Below are positions 44,020 to 48,497 of a stretch of DNA of 48,497 nt, in pieces. A program made the translations under genes and the position numbers. Location: contig JANXUC010000170.1 in assembly GCA_025352065.1 (NCBI GenBank), forward strand, positions 1 through 48,497, read 5' to 3'. How positions within the stretch are numbered: the first letter of the stretch is position 1; every line of letters begins with the position of its first letter. This DNA comes from Acidobacteriaceae bacterium. Lineage in GTDB: Bacteria; Acidobacteriota; Terriglobia; Terriglobales; Acidobacteriaceae. The notes under the pieces are model-generated. The model ran no database searches and was not told where the DNA came from. It saw only the letters and a program-made list of their open reading frames with translations.

Positions 44020-44217
44020 TGCTTTCTATGCCTTACGCAAAAATTTTGGTTTCAACTCTTTCCCCAGCAAAAAACTCTGCGCCACTTTACAGTTTAGCAT
44101 CGCTCCGCGCACTTCCTACGCTAGCCCACTCCATTTGGTCCAACCTTCATGGTGCCACGTCAGAACCCAACTTCTCCAGTAACCAAAGTGTTCTCTATAA
44201 CATACAGCCCCAAGAGC

Positions 44218-44949
44218 CTATTCCTCCAACCCACCCTCCACAACTTCTACGCCCTTCGGAGGCGTAAACCGAAAGCGTTGGTCGTCAATCGATGCAGCAT
44301 CCACCGCCCCATTTTCCTTAGACTCCGAAAAGACAAACTCGGTGGTCGACCCATCCTGATCCTCCGCGACGATACGATCAATCCGGCCCTGCGGCGTCAC
44401 TTCCAGCAAGACCTGCGCCACCCGACCTCCCAAGCCCTTGGGAATCCCACGTAAAACTATGTTTCCAGACGACTTAGGTGTAGCATCCGATGCCAAGGAT
44501 AGCCCATCAAACTCCTTTTCCAGCTTCGCTCGTCCCAAAAGGTACGCCAGAGGCGACCGCAAATCCTCCAGCTTCTTGTAAGCCGTTCGACGCGCCTGAC
44601 GGTCCCCTGGAGCGTAGAACCATGCCGTCTTGCCGTCTGTAATGAACAACTTAGCGCGAGGCTGACGATACTCCCACCGCATGTTCCCAGGCCGCCTTAT
44701 CCACAGCGTGCCAGATTCGGTCCGATCCATGCCAGCACCCCGAAACGTCTCCACAAACTCCACCTGCATGGCATGGAGCGCGTTGTAGTGCCCATCCACA
44801 CGCCGGGCTATGGCATGAACGTCCGTCCGAGACCCGTCCCTGGAAGGAACGCCCTGCGCGGAGGAACTTGCAAGCGAATTGACCAAAAGAGTGAGACACG
44901 CTCCAAACCAGGCAACCAAGCCGAGTTGGCGAAGCCGGAGCGTGCTCAT
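44218..44949 (-). CDS. lolA: LolA-like outer-membrane lipoprotein carrier
   Basis: A 243-residue periplasmic protein with a Sec signal (hydrophobic residues 10-30, cleavage near SSAQG). The body fits the LolA fold: HYNALHAMQVEFVETFRGAG near residue 63, then GTLWIRRPGNMRWEYRQPRAKLFITDGKTAWFY, the best family mark, then RIVAEDQDGSTTEFVFSE. LolA carries lipoproteins from the inner membrane to the outer membrane. The start is the ATG at 44949; a longer open frame to 45441 only reads through the TPR gene in another phase and is not coding. Standing between an ABC transporter module and pilC is unusual and suggests a carrier for a pilus-linked lipoprotein (inference). lolCDE-like genes are not recognisable here. 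Confidence 0.88.
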   Translation of the reverse strand: MSTLRLRQLGLVAWFGACLTLLVNSLASSSAQGVPSRDGSRTDVHAIARRVDGHYNALHAMQVEFVETFRGAGMDRTESGTLWIRRPGNMRWEYRQPRAKLFITDGKTAWFYAPGDRQARRTAYKKLEDLRSPLAYLLGRAKLEKEFDGLSLASDATPKSSGNIVLRGIPKGLGGRVAQVLLEVTPQGRIDRIVAEDQDGSTTEFVFSESKENGAVDAASIDDQRFRFTPPKGVEVVEGGLEE

Positions 44950-45050
44950 GAACTTCAATGACTTGGTGACCAATCTATTCGGAGGACCTGCGGATAGAGT
45001 AGCGCGAAAACGAGGAAAGTGACAACTTTCCCCGCGCTCACGAGGCAAAG

Positions 45051-45968
45051 CTAGTTCTTGGCGTTCATGGGGGGCACGTAGCCTTCGGGCAGGCCCTTCT
45101 CCAGGAACTTGAACTTCACCGGATGGCGAACCACGACGTGTCCCTCGGCAGTCAGGACGTAGGGTTGCTGATGCGGGTCGAGAGGCAGACCCGGAAGCAG
45201 GTTCGCGGTGGCCATGTCGCGGAAGCTGGCGGGCAAGCGTCCTGTTTGCGTGCGATAAATGTCGACAATTTTTTCCAATCCCGTAACGTCTTCCTCGACT
45301 TGGACTGCGATCAGGTGCTGGGTGGATGTTTCTTTGATGTCTCGATCTGTCGTTGTGTCGTACATGGCTGTCCACATCATGCGGGCAGTTTGGGTGTCCC
45401 CGGCTTTTTGTGCCATTTTGCCAGCCAGAACAGTTAGCCACGGATGAGCGTTAGGGACCTTGGACCCGCGCATGAACGCATTGGCGGCCCCTTCGTAATC
45501 CTTCAATTCCATGTAGTGCAGGAAGCCAAGAGAATAGTACAAATGCCAATTGTCCGGATTGGCTCGAATGCCCTTCTCCACAAGCGCGACAGCTTCTTTC
45601 GGCAATCCCGCCCCTGTCGACGGTTTTGGGGCTAGGAATGCGGCGCCATATTCGTACGCTACCGTGAGCTTCGGGTCGAGGTCGGTGGTGATGTTCAACA
45701 GTGGCGCCAGCAGTTCGTAACGAGGCGCATCTTCTCCAGAGTGCTGGCCGCCGTAATACTGCACCGCGCGAGTCCAGTAGATGTCCGCCACCAGACCGGT
45801 ATAACCCAGACTCATCCATTTGAGTTGTGAGGATTTCAAATATAGAACGTCTTCAATCGTATCTTGAGGGTGGAGCCGGTCCATAAAACGGACCAGCCCA
45901 GCCGACATTGCCAAACAAACGGTAAGCAGGGAAGCCACGATAAGCGTAACCGGCCGGGACGGCTTCAT
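45051..45968 (-). CDS. TPR-containing membrane-anchored protein linked to the ABC transporter
   Basis: A 305-residue protein with an N-terminal membrane anchor (about 7-26). After it, KSSQLKWMSLGYTGLVADIYWTRAVQYYGGQHSGE marks a family I know from genomes in which such a gene follows an ABC-2 permease; TPR-like helices follow (LVEKGIRANPDNWHLYYSLGFLHYMELKDYEGAANAFMRG). The C-terminal 80 residues (FRDMATANLLPGLPLDPHQQPYVL) form a small extra domain. Its ATG overlaps the stop of the permease gene by four bases (ATGA), so the two are coupled. It may be the periplasmic partner of the transporter. PilG of Myxococcus stands in a similar place, but equivalence is inference. Confidence 0.78.
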   Translation of the reverse strand: MKPSRPVTLIVASLLTVCLAMSAGLVRFMDRLHPQDTIEDVLYLKSSQLKWMSLGYTGLVADIYWTRAVQYYGGQHSGEDAPRYELLAPLLNITTDLDPKLTVAYEYGAAFLAPKPSTGAGLPKEAVALVEKGIRANPDNWHLYYSLGFLHYMELKDYEGAANAFMRGSKVPNAHPWLTVLAGKMAQKAGDTQTARMMWTAMYDTTTDRDIKETSTQHLIAVQVEEDVTGLEKIVDIYRTQTGRLPASFRDMATANLLPGLPLDPHQQPYVLTAEGHVVVRHPVKFKFLEKGLPEGYVPPMNAKN

Positions 45969-46741
45969 TTCAAATTCCGCCGCTCAAAAATCAGAATTGC
46001 GCCGCACAGAACCATGGCAGCGTAGAACAGGGAATAAGCCGTATTCGCCAGAATCATTTGGCGGGCTACAGACTCGCCATGCGCTACGGAACTGATCACA
46101 TTGAGCGCGGAAAGGTTGGGAACCACATAGGCAGCAGCCGTGGTGATCCATCGCGAGAACCCATGCGACATGCCAGCAAATCCCCGAAGATCAGCCGAAA
46201 AGCTTCCGATCACGAATAAGGCAAAAGCGAAAACAGCCGAAAGCAGTGGCGATGAGAAAGACGAGAACAGCAAGGCAAGCGCCGTAACGATTACGAACTG
46301 AAGCACGATGAAATAGAGCGCGACCAGAATGGAGGAATCCGCCCGCTGCAGCCGATGCGCTACATACAGCAGCGAAAGGAACACTCCCGCCGCCATGCAA
46401 ACCGTGTTCACCGCCAACGTTCCCGCCAGGCCGAAGAACTTTCCCAGAATGAACTCCCAGCGCTGCACTGGCCGCGACAGGACCGTGTATAGGGTCCGTT
46501 TATCGATTTCCTTGGAGACGAGACCGATGCCGATAAAGATAGAAATGACGACTCCAAAAAGTGAAACCGCCGTCAATCCGAGATTGATGACGACTAGCTT
46601 TTCAATGTCGACCGAGATTTGCCCAACCAAAATGGAGGTGCCGGCCATTAAGACAGAAAATCCGATCAGGTTGTACAAGACCCGGTCGCGAATGGCTTCG
46701 CGAAAGGTGTTCGAAGCGATAGCAGCGATACGGTGGTTCAT
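45965..46741 (-). CDS. ABC-2 type transporter permease
   Basis: A 258-residue inner-membrane protein with six hydrophobic segments. The start MNHRIAAIASNTFREAIRDRVLYNL is the standard N-terminal cytoplasmic helix of ABC-2 permeases, and the middle has IGLVSKEIDKRTLYTVLSRPVQRWEFILGKF, the family signature. The ATG at 46741 has AAGGAG eight bases upstream, and its first bases overlap the stop of the ATPase gene (ATGA), so translational coupling is expected; a longer frame to 46855 is not needed. Together with the upstream ATPase it forms one export system. The pilus-locus setting recalls the PilH/PilI pair of Myxococcus. Confidence 0.88.
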   Translation of the reverse strand: MNHRIAAIASNTFREAIRDRVLYNLIGFSVLMAGTSILVGQISVDIEKLVVINLGLTAVSLFGVVISIFIGIGLVSKEIDKRTLYTVLSRPVQRWEFILGKFFGLAGTLAVNTVCMAAGVFLSLLYVAHRLQRADSSILVALYFIVLQFVIVTALALLFSSFSSPLLSAVFAFALFVIGSFSADLRGFAGMSHGFSRWITTAAAYVVPNLSALNVISSVAHGESVARQMILANTAYSLFYAAMVLCGAILIFERRNLK

Positions 46742-47697
46742 GCCGAGGCTCCTTTCCGGGATGAGCCAGTTTGAGATAAGTCCGGCGTGTTCATCTGTTG
46801 CACGAAATATTCTTCCAGCGTCCCGCGCACGGGAACGATCGAGATGATTCGGCAACGTTCGCGGCGGAGGATATCAATGGCGGCGTCGAGCTGCGAATCG
46901 TTCATTTGGGCTCGCAACGTATCGCCGCTCACTTGACCAGTGGCTCCCAGTGCTTGCAACGCAGCTGGGAAAAGCGAACCGTGCCACGTGATCTCGACTT
47001 TCCCCTGAGTTTTACTGGTCAGATCGGCTACCGTGCCTATTCCTCGCAACTCGCCCTCATGGAGGACCGCAACCCGATCACACAGAGCCTCAGCGTCGGC
47101 CAAAATGTGGGTGGAGAAAAAGATGGTTTTACCTTCTTGCTTCAGCTGCACCATCAAGTCGCGCACTTCCCGGCGGCCCATGGGATCGAGACCAGACATC
47201 GGCTCGTCCAGGAACACGACTTTGGGATCATGCAGGATGGCTTGCGCAATCCCAGCGCGCTGCAACATACCTTTCGAGAACTTGCGAAGCTGTGTGGTCG
47301 CGGCTCTAGTGAGCCCAACGCGGTCGAGCACGGCTGCAATGCGTTGTGGCAACTCCCGTGTTGCTACGCCCGATAGCTTGCCGTAGTAGGTGAGTAACTC
47401 ACGGGCCGTCAGGTAGTCGTAAAAATAAGGCTGCTCGGGCAGGAATCCGATCTGCGCTTTCATGCGCGGATCGTTGATTTCCATTCCCAGAATACGTGCC
47501 GAACCGGATGTGGCATACATCAAACCCATCAGCAGCTTCAGGGTCGTGGTCTTGCCCGCGCCATTGGGGCCGAGAAAGCCAAAAACCTCCCCGTGTTCGA
47601 CGGATAAATGGAGTGGTTTAAGGGCTTGCTTCGGCTGCTTGCGCCAGAAGCCGACCGAATAAGTTTTTTCCAAGCCTTGAATTTCGATTGCGTTCAT
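46738..47697 (-). CDS. ABC transporter ATPase
   Basis: A 319-residue ATP-binding subunit. Walker A GPNGAGKTTTLKLL is near residue 43, the Q-loop GFLPEQPYFYDYLT follows, the signature reads KFSKGMLQRAGIAQAI, Walker B is VVFLDEPMSGLDP, and the H-loop ends FFSTHIL. The sequence resembles the Gld/Nat/drug-type ABC-2 ATPases (GldA-like). The C-terminal 90 residues form an extra domain (VEITWHGSLFPAALQALG and more). The ATG at 47697 is chosen as the family start; no strong ribosome site is seen and the open frame reaches 47787. The gene is the first of a coupled trio with the permease and the TPR protein, downstream of pilA. Confidence 0.92.
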   Translation of the reverse strand: MNAIEIQGLEKTYSVGFWRKQPKQALKPLHLSVEHGEVFGFLGPNGAGKTTTLKLLMGLMYATSGSARILGMEINDPRMKAQIGFLPEQPYFYDYLTARELLTYYGKLSGVATRELPQRIAAVLDRVGLTRAATTQLRKFSKGMLQRAGIAQAILHDPKVVFLDEPMSGLDPMGRREVRDLMVQLKQEGKTIFFSTHILADAEALCDRVAVLHEGELRGIGTVADLTSKTQGKVEITWHGSLFPAALQALGATGQVSGDTLRAQMNDSQLDAAIDILRRERCRIISIVPVRGTLEEYFVQQMNTPDLSQTGSSRKGASA

Positions 47698-47832
47698 AGC
47701 GTCGCCGATGTGAGCCGTTCCGAGGAACGTTCCGAAGAAAATTATAAGCAGGAACCTAGCTGACGAATAGCCCAGGCAGATTACCAAAGTACTTTGGCAA
47801 GGGCAGCAGCGGAGGGGGAACCCGCCGCAATA

Positions 47833-48333
47833 CTACTGAATCGGATTCAAAGCCATACAAGCAGCGCGGCCGGCTACGAGGGTGCCGCTTGGGTTCAGTC
47901 GCATCACCGCATCGTCGAAGCCGCAAAAACTACGATCTCCCGTGGAGTGCAGAGTGACCGGGGTTGCGGTCGAGTAATAGTTGTAATTGACGCCGTTTAC
48001 GGTGTTACCTCCGGTGGCAGCGACGTTGAAACCGTTCTTGACTCCTGCGGCCAGCGTGCCATCAATCAGGCAAGCGTTGGCGGAACTCGCTACGCAAGGA
48101 ACCGCCGCTGTAGGACCGAGCGCGAGAAGGGTCGCTGCATAACCGACGGTAGGGTAGGTTGTCTGATAGGAGCTCATCGCGGTGTTGATGGTACGAAGTG
48201 AGCCTACCGCAGACGATTCATTGGCAGCCATCCTGGCGCGCAACATGTTGGGAATCGCAATGGCCGCAATGATCAGGATGATGGCGACCACGATCAACAG
48301 CTCAATGAGTGAAAAACCCTGATTCCTGCGCAT
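47833..48333 (-). CDS. pilA: PilA, type IV major pilin precursor
   Basis: A 166-residue type IVa pilin. The short leader MRRNQG is cut before phenylalanine; the mature N-terminus FSLIELLIVVAIILIIAAIAIPN has the required Glu5 and the long helix that packs the pilus core. Four cysteines (in PCVASSANACL and at SFC and AAC) can make two disulfides, and the globular head is rich in Thr, Ala and Gly. AGGGGGCG stands a few bases before the ATG. It is the first pilus gene in order of transcription, 136 bases ahead of the ABC ATPase, so it probably has its own strong promoter. The prepilin peptidase pilD and the retraction ATPase pilT are not in the window. Confidence 0.95.
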   Translation of the reverse strand: MRRNQGFSLIELLIVVAIILIIAAIAIPNMLRARMAANESSAVGSLRTINTAMSSYQTTYPTVGYAATLLALGPTAAVPCVASSANACLIDGTLAAGVKNGFNVAATGGNTVNGVNYNYYSTATPVTLHSTGDRSFCGFDDAVMRLNPSGTLVAGRAACMALNPIQ

Positions 48334-48355
48334 TTCGCCCCCTGTTTGGACTAAC

Positions 48356-48371
48356 CACTGTGTCTACAGTG
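48356..48371. promoter_or_regulatory. Inverted repeat upstream of pilA, candidate regulator site
   Basis: CACTGT-GTCT-ACAGTG, two perfect six-base arms with a four-base spacer, about 23 bases before the pilA start codon. Its position would suit a regulator or a 5' UTR hairpin. I looked for a sigma-54 GG-N10-GC promoter, common for pilA, and found only a mis-spaced GG-N11-GC further upstream. Confidence 0.4.
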
Positions 48372-48497
48372 CATTTTTGGGACCACTCGGAAGCACGGTT
48401 GCCGAGTTCAGGTAACTCTGATAAGCGATTGAAAAAGAACAGTTTAGTAGAAGCTCCAGCTCATGCCAGAGTGAAAAGGGGGTAAGATGGACTGACA

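Noticed and set aside
44950-45441. Long N-terminal extension of the LolA-like reading frame (164 extra residues)
   Set aside because: The extension only overlaps the TPR gene in another phase, is rich in Arg, His and Pro, and has no family likeness; the signal peptide starts at 44949.
48334-48497. Sigma-54 promoter for pilA
   Set aside because: The best candidate has GG and GC separated by 11 bases instead of 10 and lacks the TTGC element.
1-48497. CRISPR array, insertion sequence, prophage or tRNA/rRNA gene
   Set aside because: No regularly spaced direct repeats, transposase, integrase or cloverleaf-like sequence was recognised on either strand by reading; a dedicated tRNA search was not possible.

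Overview
The window looks like a chromosomal segment of an acidobacterium (phylum Acidobacteriota, probably the Terriglobia/Koribacter-like branch). This is inferred from gene content: a very large Oar-like TonB-dependent receptor with an N-terminal carboxypeptidase-regulatory domain, paired ASPIC/UnbV (CRTAC1-type) repeat proteins next to TPR proteins, many secreted sugar hydrolases, a pilMNO-type operon, and short intergenic hairpin elements of a kind I associate with this phylum. I found no tRNA, rRNA, CRISPR array, transposase or phage gene.

Region 1 (1-3.9 kb): the 3' end of a TonB-dependent receptor, an unrecognised small protein translationally coupled to a sodium/solute symporter, and a 25-codon gene that I read as pqqA, the PQQ precursor peptide. 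No other pqq gene is visible here.

Region 2 (4-16.6 kb): a carbohydrate-use locus. A GH32 fructosidase with a Tat signal, a GntR/LacI hybrid regulator and a secreted GH31 alpha-glucosidase run leftward. A GH13 sucrose phosphorylase and an MFS transporter run rightward from the same divergent promoter region. A secreted debranching-enzyme-like six-hairpin glycosidase and a secreted GH13 alpha-glucosidase follow, running leftward. Together they can split sucrose, fructans and alpha-glucans outside the cytoplasm, import the sugars and phosphorolyse sucrose inside. A PfkB fructokinase at 28.8 kb could feed the released fructose into glycolysis.

Region 3 (16.6-36 kb): two convergent CRTAC1-family proteins (one with a Tat signal, one with a Sec signal), a long TPR protein, a membrane-anchored protein with a regulator-like N-terminal domain, a 748-base AT-rich intergenic region, the Oar-like receptor with a strong terminator, a second TPR protein, PfkB, an RND pump without partners, a half-size EamA protein, a twelve-Asp-box beta-propeller protein and a tiny two-helix membrane protein.

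Region 4 (36.3-36.8 kb): a single-gene unit for an A-type iron-sulfur carrier, with an extended -10 promoter, a clear ribosome binding site and a perfect terminator.

Region 5 (36.9-48.3 kb): a leftward type IV pilus region. In order of transcription it holds pilA, an ABC ATPase, an ABC permease, a TPR membrane protein, a LolA-like carrier, pilC, pilB, pilM, pilN, pilO, a PilP/GspC-like protein and a pseudopilin-like protein that lacks the conserved Glu5. Most cistrons overlap or nearly touch. The clear exception is pilM/pilN, which are separated by a 31-base near-perfect inverted repeat that looks like an insertion or a large RNA hairpin.
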